29,641 nt of DNA from Halobacteriales archaeon QS_9_70_65. Its GTDB lineage: Archaea; Halobacteriota; Halobacteria; Halobacteriales; Haloarculaceae. Under the pieces are notes generated by a model, which saw nothing but the letters and a program-made list of their open reading frames with translations, made no database searches and was not told where the DNA came from. The stretch spans positions 1-29,641 of the forward strand of contig PXSC01000019.1 of NCBI GenBank assembly GCA_003023535.1. The letters run 5' to 3'. The position numbers were made by a program, and so were the translations under genes. This document shows, piece after piece, positions 6,300 to 14,793 of the stretch (position 1 is its first letter; the number at the start of each line of letters is the position of its first letter).

Positions 6300-6881
6300 A
6301 TGGAACGACGACACATCCTACGGACGACGGGTATCGCACTGGCGGCCGGGTTGGCCGGCTGTACCGGCAACGGCAACGACGGCGGCAGCAACGAGACGAC
6401 GGAGACGGACGGCGGAATGACGGAGACGGACGACGGAATGGACGGCGAGATGACGGAGACGGACGGCGGAATGGACGGCGAGACGCCGACGGACGGCGAG
6501 ATGTCGGCGGAGATCTCCGGCGCCCAGCTAACGATCGACAACGTCGGCGTCAGCGCCTGGGAGATCACTCAGGACGAGACCGGCTCGGTCGCCGAGACCG
6601 GCGCCGAGAACCCGACGATGACCTTCGAGGTCGGCCAGCGGTACGCCGTCACCAACGACGGCTGGGGCCAGCACCCGTTCGCCGTCGAGACCGGCGACGG
6701 CACGGCGCTGCTGTCGCAGAGCCCTGACGAGGAAGGCGACTTCGAGGGCGACGCCGACGTCGGCTGGGTCGACGAGGAGACCGAGTTCTCGTTCACCTTC
6801 ACGGAGAGCCTCGCCGCCGAGGCTGCCACCTACCGCTGTACGGTTCACTCCTCGATGGAAGGCGACGTCGAGTCCGCCTGA
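6300..6881 (+). CDS. Halocyanin/cupredoxin-like lipoprotein
   Basis: This is a type 1 copper protein expected to carry electrons at the outer face of the membrane. The signal has a twin Arg (residues 3-4), a hydrophobic stretch and a lipobox LAGC with Cys21, so it is probably Tat-exported and lipid-anchored. An acidic low-complexity linker covers about residues 22-70. The cupredoxin domain (about 70-193) has the copper ligands His125 (GQHPFAVE), Cys180, His183 and Met186 (YRCTVHSSM). The ATG at 6300 gives the proper signal peptide, and the longer upstream frame is not coding-like. All ligands are intact. It stands alone in the accessory region between pth2 and truD. Confidence 0.85.
   Translation: MERRHILRTTGIALAAGLAGCTGNGNDGGSNETTETDGGMTETDDGMDGEMTETDGGMDGETPTDGEMSAEISGAQLTIDNVGVSAWEITQDETGSVAETGAENPTMTFEVGQRYAVTNDGWGQHPFAVETGDGTALLSQSPDEEGDFEGDADVGWVDEETEFSFTFTESLAAEAATYRCTVHSSMEGDVESA
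6399..6501 (+). repeat. Tandem degenerate repeat encoding the acidic linker
   Basis: Units built from ACGGAGACGGACGGCGGAATG, or variants with GGACGGCGAG, recur about four times and encode TETDGGM/MDGE blocks. The repeat lies inside the copper-protein gene and is likely to vary in length by slippage. Confidence 0.7.
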
Positions 6882-7195
6882 CCCGCCGACCTCCCCTTCT
6901 ACGACCGCCCGTCGCTGTGGGCCTCCCGGCGGGTCTTACCTCAATATCGTCAACGATCATTATGTTTGAAATCGTATGAACGTCACGGCAGATTGGGTGA
7001 CGGACGACGAAATCGACCCGCTGGTTCCCGAGACGGCTCGACGAACGTCCACCGGGCCGGTCCGTGCGGACGGCGGCCGCTCCTCGCGGCTCGACGCGGG
7101 CGAAATCGAGGCGCCGCTGATCTCCGAGTTCCGAGCTACGGCCGACCCGTCGGCGGGACGAAGGGGCTTTTGCCCCGCCGGCCGGTGGTGTCGGT
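6882..7195. other. Intergenic stretch with a possible gene fragment
   Basis: A plus-strand frame from ATG 6976 reads MNVTADWVTDDEIDPLVPET and on for about 60 residues in a plausible codon pattern, with an AT-rich stretch upstream (near 6940-6965). It then runs, without a stop of its own, into the truD frame region. I do not recognise the product, and it could be the 5' remnant of a deleted gene. GGGGC and GCCCC flank TTTT just upstream of truD (about 7164-7177). Confidence 0.35.
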
Positions 7196-8524
7196 ATGCG
7201 CGAGGCCCACCCCATCGAGCGGGCCGTCGGCATCGAGTTCTACGTCTCGACGGCCGACGGCGTCGGCGGCCGGCTCCGCGATCGGCCCGAGGACTTCCGC
7301 GTCCGCGAGCGGGAGGCCTTCGACGTCGACCTCCGGCCGGTCGACGCCGATCCGGGGTCGTACCCGCATCTGATCTTCCGGGCGACGCTGCGGGGCTGGG
7401 ACACCAACGACTTCGCGGCCGCACTGTCCGACGCGCTGGGGGTGAGCCGCGAGCGGGTCTCCTGGGCCGGTACCAAGGACAAACACGCCGTCACGACGCA
7501 GCTGTTTTCCGTCCGCTCCGACCGGACCGACCTGCCGGCCATCGACGACGCCGACCTCGAGCCGCTGGGCCGGGCCGGCCGGCCGGTACTGTTCGGCGAC
7601 CTCGCCGGCAACGACTTCGAGATCGTCGTCCGGGACGCCGACCGTCCGGCGGCCGTCGAATCGGTCGTCGACGAGCTGCGCGACTTCGCCGCCGACGGCG
7701 ACGGCGACGGCGACGTCGTCGCGGTCCCTAACTACTTCGGCCAGCAGCGGTTCGGCTCGCGGCGGCCGATCACCCACCGGGTCGGTCTCGACGTCGTCCG
7801 CGGCGACTGGGCGGCGGCGGCCGTCCGCTACGTCTGTGAGGCCAGCGAGCGCGAACCCGACCGGACCCGGGCGGCCCGCGAGGCGGTCGGCGAGACGCGC
7901 GACTGGGCGGCCGCAATCGAGCGGCTCCCCGGCCACCTGCGCTACGAGCGGGCCATCGCCGGCCGGCTCGCGGAGGGTGCCGACGGGCCGGCCGACTACC
8001 GGGCCGCCCTGGAGGAGCTGCCGACGAACCTCCAGCGGCTGTTCGTCAACGCCGCCCAGTCGTACGTCTTCAACCGAATCTGCTCCGAGCGGCTCCGCCG
8101 GGGGCTGCCGTTCGGCCGGCCGGTCGCCGGCGACGTGGTGTGCTTCGCCGACGACGCGGGACGGCCGGCCACCGACCGGACGCAGGTCGTCGACGAGGGC
8201 CGCCTGGCGACCGTCCGCCGGCACTGCGAGCGGGACCGGGCGTTCGTCACCGCGCCGCTCGTCGGCACCGACACCGTCTTCGGCGACGGCGAGCCCGCTG
8301 ACATCGCCCGCGGCGTGCTCGACGAGCTCGGGGTCGGCCCGTCGGACTTCGACCTGCCGGGGGAGTTCGGCACGACCGGCACCCGGCGGCCGGTCCGCGT
8401 CGCGACCGACCTCGCCGTCGACCGCGACCCGCTGACGCTGTCGTTTTCGCTACCGCCGGGCAGCTACGCGACCGTTCTCGCCCGGGAAGTGTGTAAGGTC
8501 GACCCCGGCCGGCTCGCCCGATAG
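7196..8524 (+). CDS. truD: tRNA pseudouridine(13) synthase TruD
   Basis: TruD converts U13 of certain tRNAs to pseudouridine. The 442-aa sequence matches the archaeal family over its length. It has an N-terminal RPEDFRVRE block and the catalytic motif [13 protein letters not shown] with nucleophile Asp95. It also has the YFGQQRFGS motif of the TRUD insertion region, and a C-terminal block ([14 protein letters not shown]) that is characteristic of TruD. The ATG at 7196 starts [13 protein letters not shown], the family-typical start. No damage is seen. It follows the accessory region that separates it from pth2. Confidence 0.95.
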   Translation: MREAHPIERAVGIEFYVSTADGVGGRLRDRPEDFRVREREAFDVDLRPVDADPGSYPHLIFRATLRGWDTNDFAAALSDALGVSRERVSWAGTKDKHAVTTQLFSVRSDRTDLPAIDDADLEPLGRAGRPVLFGDLAGNDFEIVVRDADRPAAVESVVDELRDFAADGDGDGDVVAVPNYFGQQRFGSRRPITHRVGLDVVRGDWAAAAVRYVCEASEREPDRTRAAREAVGETRDWAAAIERLPGHLRYERAIAGRLAEGADGPADYRAALEELPTNLQRLFVNAAQSYVFNRICSERLRRGLPFGRPVAGDVVCFADDAGRPATDRTQVVDEGRLATVRRHCERDRAFVTAPLVGTDTVFGDGEPADIARGVLDELGVGPSDFDLPGEFGTTGTRRPVRVATDLAVDRDPLTLSFSLPPGSYATVLAREVCKVDPGRLAR

Positions 8525-8546
8525 TGATCGCGATCGCTGCGAGCCA

Positions 8547-8771
8547 CTACCGCTGAGTGTCGAAGGAATCGGGTTCTGAGCGCCGAAGCAGCCTCGGTTT
8601 CGCTACCGTGCCGAAAACTATCGCGACGATCACTACGAGGTTCACGAGCGGTGCGGCGGGACCGGCAGTCACGTGGGGTCGGGTGCTACCCCCCGGTACG
8701 TCGACCCGGTCGGCGACCGACACGACCGTCCCGGCCGGTTCCGGCGGCAGGTTAGCGGTCGCCGCCGGGCC
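8547..8771 (-). pseudogene. C-terminal fragment of a membrane-anchored protein
   Basis: On the minus strand an open frame of about 75 codons reads a Pro/Thr-containing segment, then LVNLVVIVAIVFGTVAKPRL, a likely membrane helix with a basic stop-transfer end, and stops at TAG 8547-8549. The frame is interrupted upstream by TAG at 8772-8774, and the adjoining sequence up to the padR remnant shows coding-like stretches in other frames. This suggests a frameshifted secreted or membrane protein that lay downstream of padR in the same transcript. The family is not recognised. Confidence 0.4.
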
Positions 8772-8921
8772 CTACTCGCACTGCCGGGCGCGCGGTCGAG
8801 CGTCGCGGAGCTCCGTGTCGGACGAATCGCCGACATTGTCGGTGTCGACCGCCGTCGCCGCGGTGGCTCGGGCGAGGGTCGTCGCGTCGCAGAAGGAGAA
8901 TCCACCGGCCCGGGCGTCGTG

Positions 8922-9201
8922 TTACTCGAACCGGCCGACCAGCTCGCGGAGTTCGTCGGCCCGGCCGTCGCCGGTCGCGACGTTGGAGAACACCCACTCG
9001 AGCTGTCCGAGAACGGCCTCGAATCCCTCCTCGGTGAGAGCGTACTCGTTGGTCCGCTTGTCGAGTTCGCTCTTCTCGACGAGTCCCATCTCCACGAGGT
9101 CGTCGAGGTTCGGGTAGAGTCGACCGTGGTTCACCTCGCTGCCGTAGTAGCTTTCGAGTTCGCGCTTGACGGCGCGAGACGGTAGAGCGTGCTTCTGACA
9201 T
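8922..9201 (-). pseudogene. PadR-family transcriptional regulator with damaged N-terminus
   Basis: PadR proteins are winged-helix regulators. The part from VKRELESYYGSEVNHGRLY through NEYALTEEGFEAVLGQLEWV and the C-terminal dimer helix (ADELRELVGRF) is a good match. The natural start seems to be ATG 9199-9201 (MSEARSTVSR), preceded by an AT-rich promoter (TTTACTAAGTGTTAAG on the minus strand). That frame is shifted against the wing part at about 9168-9178, where the first recognition helices (the usual LTAFQ... segment) are missing. An alternative open frame from 9233 gives a non-homologous MLSMPRTCQFPCQKHALPS leader. DNA binding is probably lost. Confidence 0.7.
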
Positions 9202-9335
9202 GGAAACTGACAGGTTCGCGGCATACTTAACACTTAGTAAACATCTACTTGTCTCCGGTTGTCGATGTTGCGATTCCGGCCCGCGGTTGGGGGCGTGTCG
9301 AAAGCTCTTTGCGGCCGTCACGCCCACGCCGACGT

Positions 9336-10130
9336 ATGGCCGGAACGAACCTGTGGACGGACCTCGAAACCGGGCCGGACGCCCCCGAGGAGATCTACGC
9401 GGTCGTCGAGTGCCTGAAAGGCGAACGCAACAAGTACGAGTACGACAAGGACGTCCCCGGCGTCGTACTGGACCGGGTGCTGCACTCGAACGTCCACTAC
9501 CCGTCGGACTACGGGTTCATCCCGCGGTCGTACTACGACGACGAGGACCCCTTCGACGTGCTGGTGTTGGTCGAAGACGCCACCTTCCCGGGCTGCGTCG
9601 TCGAGGTCCGCCCGGTCGCGCTGATGAAGATGGACGACGACGGCGAGCAGGACGACAAGGTCATCGCGGTGCCGAGCGAGGACCCCCGCTTCGACCACGT
9701 CGAGGACCTCGCGGACATCCCCGAACAGACGCTCGCGGAGATCGACGAGTTCTTCGCGACCTACAAGAACCTCGAGGAGGGCAAGGAGGTCGAAACACGG
9801 GGCTTCGAGGACCGCCAGGCCGCCTTCGACGCCATCGAACACGCCCAGGAGACTGCGTCTGACGACGTGGAGGCTGTGAGCCTCCACTGGGGCTTTCGCG
9901 TGGACTCCCGCTCTGGCCGGATTCTCCGGCAGGAGGGTCATACTCTCCGTTCGCGTTCAACGTCCCGCGATTTAAGCGCACGCCTACGGGTGCGCCTCCG
10001 TCGTCCCCAGTTTGGTTCCGACGGAGATACCGCAAGCCGATGTTCTTCGCCGCGTTATAGTCGGCGTGGTTCTCGTAGCCACATTTCAGGCACTCGAAGT
10101 CCTCGCCCTCGCGGTTGTCCGGGTGCGTGA
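9336..10130 (+). CDS. ppa: Inorganic pyrophosphatase with C-terminus replaced by IS sequence
   Basis: Family I soluble pyrophosphatase hydrolyses PPi to drive biosynthesis. Residues 1-172 match the archaeal enzyme, including [27 protein letters not shown] and the metal-binding EDPFDVLVL, and all active-site acids are present. After EHAQE (base 9851) the sequence enters an IS200/IS605-like element. The frame then reads about 92 unrelated residues to a stop at 10130. The usual last few residues of the roughly 177-aa family are lost and not found on the far side of the element. The catalytic core is complete, so activity is possible, but the basic tail is foreign. The gene is essential in most organisms. 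Confidence 0.85.
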   Translation: MAGTNLWTDLETGPDAPEEIYAVVECLKGERNKYEYDKDVPGVVLDRVLHSNVHYPSDYGFIPRSYYDDEDPFDVLVLVEDATFPGCVVEVRPVALMKMDDDGEQDDKVIAVPSEDPRFDHVEDLADIPEQTLAEIDEFFATYKNLEEGKEVETRGFEDRQAAFDAIEHAQETASDDVEAVSLHWGFRVDSRSGRILRQEGHTLRSRSTSRDLSARLRVRLRRPQFGSDGDTASRCSSPRYSRRGSRSHISGTRSPRPRGCPGA

Positions 10131-11110
10131 ACCCACATGTCGAACATCGACGGGACGTGTTCTCTGGGTTCACCTGTTCTGTGTCGATGCCGTGTAACTC
10201 GGCTTTGTATTCGACGTATTCGTACAACCGCTCGAAGGCCCATTCGTGGCCCCACGACGCGCCAGAAAGCTTGTCGCGGATGCCGGTCAACTCCTCGAAG
10301 GCGATGACCGTACACCCGTTCTCGGTTGCCTCCTCAATGATACCATTGGCAATCCGGTGGAGCATCATTGTGAATCGACCCGTCTCTTTGCGACCGATTG
10401 CCTGGATGTTTTCGTGGGCATGGCGGCTTCCACATTGCTGAAGCGAGCCACGCCGCTTCTCATACTCGCGCCGCCAATGGTCGAACTCGTGACCGCTCCA
10501 GAACACACCCGTCGACGTGACCGCGAGTTGGTTCACGCCGAGGTCAGTGCTCGGCTGTTGCCTGTCCCAGCGTGTCGAACTCCATCTCCGCCTTTGTGCG
10601 AAGGTGAAGGAACCATCCGTCGTCTCTGTGGTGTAGTTCCGCACCCGTCACTTCGTAGTCCTCGTTGAACAGATACCGGCTGTGAGGCGTGTCGCGGTCG
10701 GCGTCGGGTAGGACATACTCAACCTCGATGCGTCCATCCACGGTCGCCAGCGACACGAACCCATCGTGGAAGGTTGCACACCGCTTGTCGTAGACAGCAG
10801 TTGGATTCGAGAAGTGCGGTTTGCCAGCGTACTCGCCCTGTTTCCAGCGTGCGACGACGCTCTGTACGGCGTCGGCGGCCTTGTTGCGAGCGTTCTGGAC
10901 GAGATTCGCGTGCAATTGTGTCTGGTCGCGCACCTCGTCGTAGGTTTCCTCCTGCAACTGTGCCTTGCTGGTCGTCTTGTATTCGCCCCGCCATGCGTGT
11001 TTGACGACGTAGTTGGCGGACCACAGAAACTCGTCTACTGTTTCGTGCAGAAGTGCGGCGTGGTCGCTGTCTACGTCAAGTTTGACCGGGACAGTTCGCC
11101 GCACCTCCAT
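9855..11110 (-). pseudogene. tnpB: Frameshifted tnpB
   Basis: The frame starts at ATG 11110 ([20 protein letters not shown]) and runs to TGA near 10547 (LGQATAEH). The rest of TnpB continues in another frame from about 10555: [12 protein letters not shown] with the first catalytic Asp, [14 protein letters not shown] with the Glu, the zinc finger CSTCG/CLKCG, and [11 protein letters not shown] with the last Asp. At the junction (about 10545-10552) the few residues normally leading into VDLGVN are missing, which points to a short deletion. The C-terminal frame has no stop within the element and reads into ppa in antisense. It is unlikely to give active nuclease. Confidence 0.8.
9867..9930 (-). 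ncRNA. Right-end stem-loops, possible guide RNA scaffold
   Basis: Two perfect stems, GTGGAGGC/GCCTCCAC at 9867-9887 and GCCGGA/TCCGGC at 9916-9930, lie where tnpB ends and the element meets ppa. By analogy with other TnpB elements they would form the guide RNA 3' part, with a guide taken from ppa sequence. The RNA itself is inferred, and the hairpins are seen directly. Confidence 0.4.
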
Positions 11111-11150
11111 ACGTCAGACGTATGTCTAATGGTTTATCAATGTAGGGAGG

Positions 11151-11508
11151 GAGGAGGGCAACAGTTCATGGAATGTGTCGGAGTTGTCGACTTCCTCTCC
11201 GGCCTACTCGCTCGCGTCGCTCGCTCTCTTCTCACGGGCGCAAAGCGCCCGTTCGAATGGTCAGAGGGACCTCCGGTCCCTCCCGACTTGACGCCAGAGA
11301 CTCCGCCTCGAAATCGCTGATACCGCCGGCTGTAATTCTTTCGAGACGTCTCGGCGGTATCCGGGTGGATACCGTCCGGAGTATCCGTCCGGAACCCCAT
11401 CTTCTCGACGGGGCCGCTTCACGTCGTTACGGCCGGCGGTGTGAGCGGCCGCCCGCGACCGCGCCGTCGCCGCCCAAACGATTAGCCACCGGCGCCCGAA
11501 CGACGGAT
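11151..11508. repeat. Cluster of inverted repeats between the IS element and the carotenoid oxygenase gene
   Basis: This stretch has no recognisable gene but at least four dyads: CGGGCG/CGCCCG around CAAAG (about 11236-11253), GGGAC/GTCCC around CTCCG (about 11266-11280), GATACCGCCG at 11319-11328 with CGGCGGTATC at 11352-11361, and GGATAC/GTATCC at 11367-11386. The large one could end transcription in either direction. No T-run is adjacent. They may be relics of older element ends, since they sit beside the IS. A promoter for the next gene would lie near 11480. Confidence 0.45.
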
Positions 11509-12806
11509 ATGTCAGTCGACTACCGACCCGGCTTCGAGACCCAGCGGGAGGAACTGCGCGACGAGCGGCTTCCCGTCGAGGGATCGCTGCCGGCGTGGCT
11601 CCGAGGGCGGTACCTCCAGAACGGCCCCGGGCAGTTCGAGGCCGACGGCGAGCCGCTGAACCACTGGTTCGACCCCTACGCGATGCTGCGGCGGGTCGCC
11701 TTCGACGACGACGGCGTCCGCTACGCCAACCGGTTCGTCGAGAGCGAGGACCTCGCCTTCGAGCGGTCGGGCGGCGGCGTCCGGACGCCCTTTCCGGGGA
11801 CCGCGCCGGACCGACCGGTCTGGCCACCGAGGAGCGGGTCGACCTCACGGCGGGGCTGGACTGCGACCTCACGCTGGGGCACCGCCACCGCGACCCCGAC
11901 GGGACCGTCCTCAACCTCGGCGTCTCCTACGGCCGGGAGACGACCTACACGCTGTTCCGGCGAGACGGCGGCGAGCCGACGCCGCTCGCGACGCTGCGGT
12001 TCGACGAGGCACCGTACGTCCACTCCTTCGCCGTCACCGAACGGTACGCGGTCATCACCGTCGGCGGCTACGGGCTGGACCTGTCGTCGCTGCTGGTCGG
12101 CAGCCTCACCGGAACGACGTTTCTCGACGCCTTCGGGCCGCTGGAAGGGCCGACACGGTTCGTCGTCCTCGACCGGACGGACGGCGAGCGGGTCGCGACC
12201 GTCCCCGCCGACCCGTTCTTCGTCTACCACCACGCCAACGCCTACGAGGACGGCGACGGGCTCGTCGTCGACCTGGTGGCGTTCGACGACGAGTCGGCGG
12301 TGACCGGCCTCACCCTCGAGAACCTGCGCAGCGAGACGCCCGACCTGCCGGCCGGCGACCTGATCCGGTACCGGCTGCCGCTGGACGGCGACGACGCCGA
12401 GCGCCGCGAGTTGCGGCGCGGCCCCCTCGAGTTCCCGACCATCCACTACCGGCGGCGCATCGGCCGGAAGTACCGGTACGTCTACGCCGCCGAAACCCAC
12501 GGCGGGTCGAGTCTCCCGACGGACCTCGTGAAGATCGACCTCGAGACGGGACGGGCCCGGACGTGGGGCGAACCGGGCAGCCACCCCGGCGAGCCGATCT
12601 TCGTGCCGGCGCCGGACCCCGACACCGAGGACGACGGCGTCCTCCTGTCAGTGGTCTGCGACCCGCCGGCCGACCGCTCGACGCTCGTCTGTCTCGACGC
12701 CGCGACGATGACCGAGCGGGCCCGTGCCCCGCTGCCGCACCGCCTGCCGTACGGTTTCCACGGCCAGTTCTACGGCCCGACCGACCCCGGCCGGAGCATG
12801 ATCTGA
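11509..12806 (+). pseudogene. Carotenoid oxygenase (RPE65/CCD family), internally deleted and frameshifted
   Basis: The family uses iron held by four His residues to cleave carotenoids. The frame from ATG 11509 (MSVDYRPGFETQREELRDER) contains the N-terminal propeller blade, LRGRYLQNGPGQFE and LNHWFDPYAML, as far as DRPVW near 11822. The remainder, from LATEERVDLTAGLDCDLTLG to HGQFYGPTDPGRSMI, is in another frame. It keeps His-containing blocks (GHRHRDPDG, VHSFAVTERYAV, VYHHANAYEDGD, FHGQFYG). An estimated 40-50 residues between the two parts are absent. Unless the lesion is an assembly error the protein is not made whole. In haloarchaea such enzymes could supply retinal or apocarotenoids. Confidence 0.8.
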
Positions 12807-12994
12807 CGCTCCCGCCGCGGCGGCATGCACCGCGGACATACGCGAATCGCGGTGATTCACCCGGGTGATCGAGCAGCGTCCCGTCGCTCTCTGTCGGGTC
12901 TCCGCCGGCAAATACGCCGGGATAATACCTCGAGCCGTGGGGATACAGTATGTTTATGGAGTGATATATGTGGCTGCGGTCCCACCGTTCATAC

Positions 12995-13090
12995 ATGAGC
13001 GCCGAACGACAGTGTTCGATGGGAATGGACCACATGACGGTCGTGCCGGAGAACTTCGAGCCGTTCGACGACGAGGACGACGCGGAGTGA
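12995..13090 (+). CDS. 31-aa acidic peptide
   Basis: The ATG at 12995 opens MSAERQCSMGMDHMTVVPEN and ends with an acidic tail at TGA 13088-13090. A TATA-like GTTTATGG lies about 40 bp upstream. The peptide has one Cys, four Met including the start and one His in its N-terminal half, which could bind a metal, and an Asp/Glu-rich end. It stands alone between two longer plus-strand genes. The promoter and acidic composition make it coding-like, but I cannot name a family. Confidence 0.5.
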   Translation: MSAERQCSMGMDHMTVVPENFEPFDDEDDAE

Positions 13091-13469
13091 TTCCGCGGCC
13101 GACGTCGGCCGTCCGGACCCGCGACCGACCGTTCTGCTCGGATTCGCCCGCCTGCTGAACGGTCTCGACCCTGCCGGAGGCTGCGGTACGTGCCGGTCCG
13201 TAGCCGTGGGGTCGGCTCCCCCGTATCGCCGTGGCGGAGATTCCCTTCCGGCTCGGCCGACGCCACGACCGACGGCTGTTGTATCGCCGGCGCCGACCCG
13301 GGGGCCGTCGGACGGCACCGGACCGGCGGCAAGCGGACCGGGAGGCTCCCGTTCCCGATCGTCGGGTAGTCGAGTCCGATCGCCGGCTCCGTTCGCCGGG
13401 GTCGACGAGCGCCGTTCCGTCCGGCGGTAGAAACGAAAGTACTTGTAGGCGCCTGCCCCATCGGTCGGT
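13091..13469. other. Intergenic stretch of about 380 bp without a clear gene
   Basis: High-GC sequence with long overlapping frames on both strands, none of which resembles a known domain. The promoter of the following hydrolase gene is probably around 13430-13445 (GAAAGTACTTGTAGG). Nothing else is supported. Confidence 0.4.
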
Positions 13470-14689
13470 ATGGGACTGTTCGACCGACTCCGCGGCGGCG
13501 ACGGACCGCGGGTCGCCTTCTTCGGTATCGACGGCGTACCGTACAGCCTCGTCGCTGACAACCCGGACACCTTCGAGACGCTCGACGCGATCGAGGCGGC
13601 CGGCGCCGGCGGCGCCATCGATTCCATCGTGCCGCCGGAGTCGTCGGCCTGCTGGCCGGCGCTGACGACCGGCGTCAACCCGGGGGAGACGGGCGTCTAC
13701 GGCTTCCAGGACCGCGAGGTCGACAGCTACGACACGTACGTCCCGATGGGTCGGGACGTCCGGGCGACGCGGCTGTGGGACCGCGTCGACGACGCCGGCC
13801 GCGAGGCGACCGTCATGGACGTCCCCGTGACGTTCCCGCCGGACCGCGAGGTCCAACGGATGGTCAGCGGCTTTCTCTCGCCGGGCGTCGAGGAGGCCGC
13901 CTACCCCGACGACCTCCGGGAGACGCTGGAGGACCTGGAGTACCGCATCGACGTCAACGCCAAGCTCGGCCACGACGACGACAAAAGCGAGTTCATCGAG
14001 GACGCCCACGAGACGTTGGACGCACGATTCGACGCGTTCGAACGCTACATCCAGCAGGACGACTGGGACCTGTTTTTCGGCGTCTTCATGACCACCGACC
14101 GGGTCAACCACTTCCTGTTCGAACACTACACCCGGGACGGCGAGTACCGCGAGGAGTTCCTCGAGTTCTACGCGAAGGTCGACCACTACCTGGGCGAGCT
14201 GCGCGACATGCTGGACGAGGAGACGACGATGGTCGTCGCCTCCGATCACGGCTTCACCACCCTCGAGCACGAGGTCAAGTGCAACGTCTGGCTCGAGGAA
14301 AACGGCTGGCTTTCCTACGAGGGCGACGACCACGACAGCCTCGCCGACATCGGCGCCGACACGCGAGCGTACTCGCTGATCCCCGGGCGCTTCTACGTCA
14401 ACCTGGAGGGCCGCGAGCCGCGGGGGGCGACCACGACGACATCGCCCCGGACCTCGTCGTCGTTCCGAACCACGGCTTCGACCTGAAGTCCGGGTTCAAG
14501 GGCGGCGACGACGTCTTCGCGACCGGCCCTCGCAACGGAATGCACAGCTTCGACGACGCCTGTCTGTTCGTCGACGACGAGAGCATCCGCGTCGGCGACG
14601 CCGACCTCTACGACATCGCGCCGACCGTCCTCGACCTGTTGGAACTGGAGATCGACCGTACGGCGTTCGACGGCGCCAGCCTGGCCTGA
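13470..14689 (+). pseudogene. Type I phosphodiesterase/nucleotide pyrophosphatase (alkaline phosphatase superfamily), frameshifted
   Basis: The superfamily hydrolyses phosphate esters with two metal ions. The first frame (ATG 13470) gives FFGIDGVPYSLV with the metal-binding Asp, the nucleophile region PPESSACWPALTTGVNPGE, the MTTDRVNHFLFEHY block, and VVASDHGFTTLEHEVKCNVW with the Asp-His pair. It breaks after EGREPRG at about 14421-14427. Another frame resumes with GDHDDIAPDLVVVPNHGFDL and contains RNGMHSFDDACLF and DIAPTVLDLL to the stop at 14689. An estimated 35-45 residues between them are missing. The metal-ligand blocks lie on both sides, so the split copy is likely inactive. Confidence 0.8.
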
Positions 14690-14793
14690 CGGATCGTCCG
14701 CGCTTTCGTTTTGATCCAGTCACGGAGCCCTTCGTCCGCACCGCCACCGGTCGACCTCGTGTCGTATTTAGGCGTCCGACCCCAACCGGAGGC

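Larger units (their letters stand above)
9852..11150 (-). mobile_element. Second IS200/IS605-like element, tnpB on the minus strand, inserted in ppa
   Basis: The element starts abruptly after base 9851 inside ppa. Its right end (low coordinates) carries hairpins at 9867-9887 and 9916-9930. Its left end (high coordinates) carries a 7-bp-arm palindrome at 11109-11123 that overlaps the tnpB start codon. GTCAGACG, on the minus strand at the right end and on the plus strand within the left-end palindrome, occurs close to both ends. There is no tnpA. It belongs to a different subgroup from the element at 2.05 kb: the TnpB sequences and end hairpins differ. The outer limit on the left-end side is uncertain. 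Confidence 0.7.

Noticed and set aside
6976..7731. 251-codon plus-strand frame overlapping the start of truD
   Set aside because: Only its first ~60 codons look coding-like. Past 7196 it is a shifted shadow of truD with Arg/Pro-rich text. It is kept only as a possible fragment.
8557..9117. 186-codon plus-strand frame antisense to padR
   Set aside because: Ser/Arg-rich with no domain; the minus strand carries the PadR wing and dimer helix.
12824..12997. 58-codon frame starting MHRGHTRIAV between the oxygenase and the 31-aa peptide
   Set aside because: It covers the probable promoter of the next gene, shows no family resemblance and has mixed codon use.
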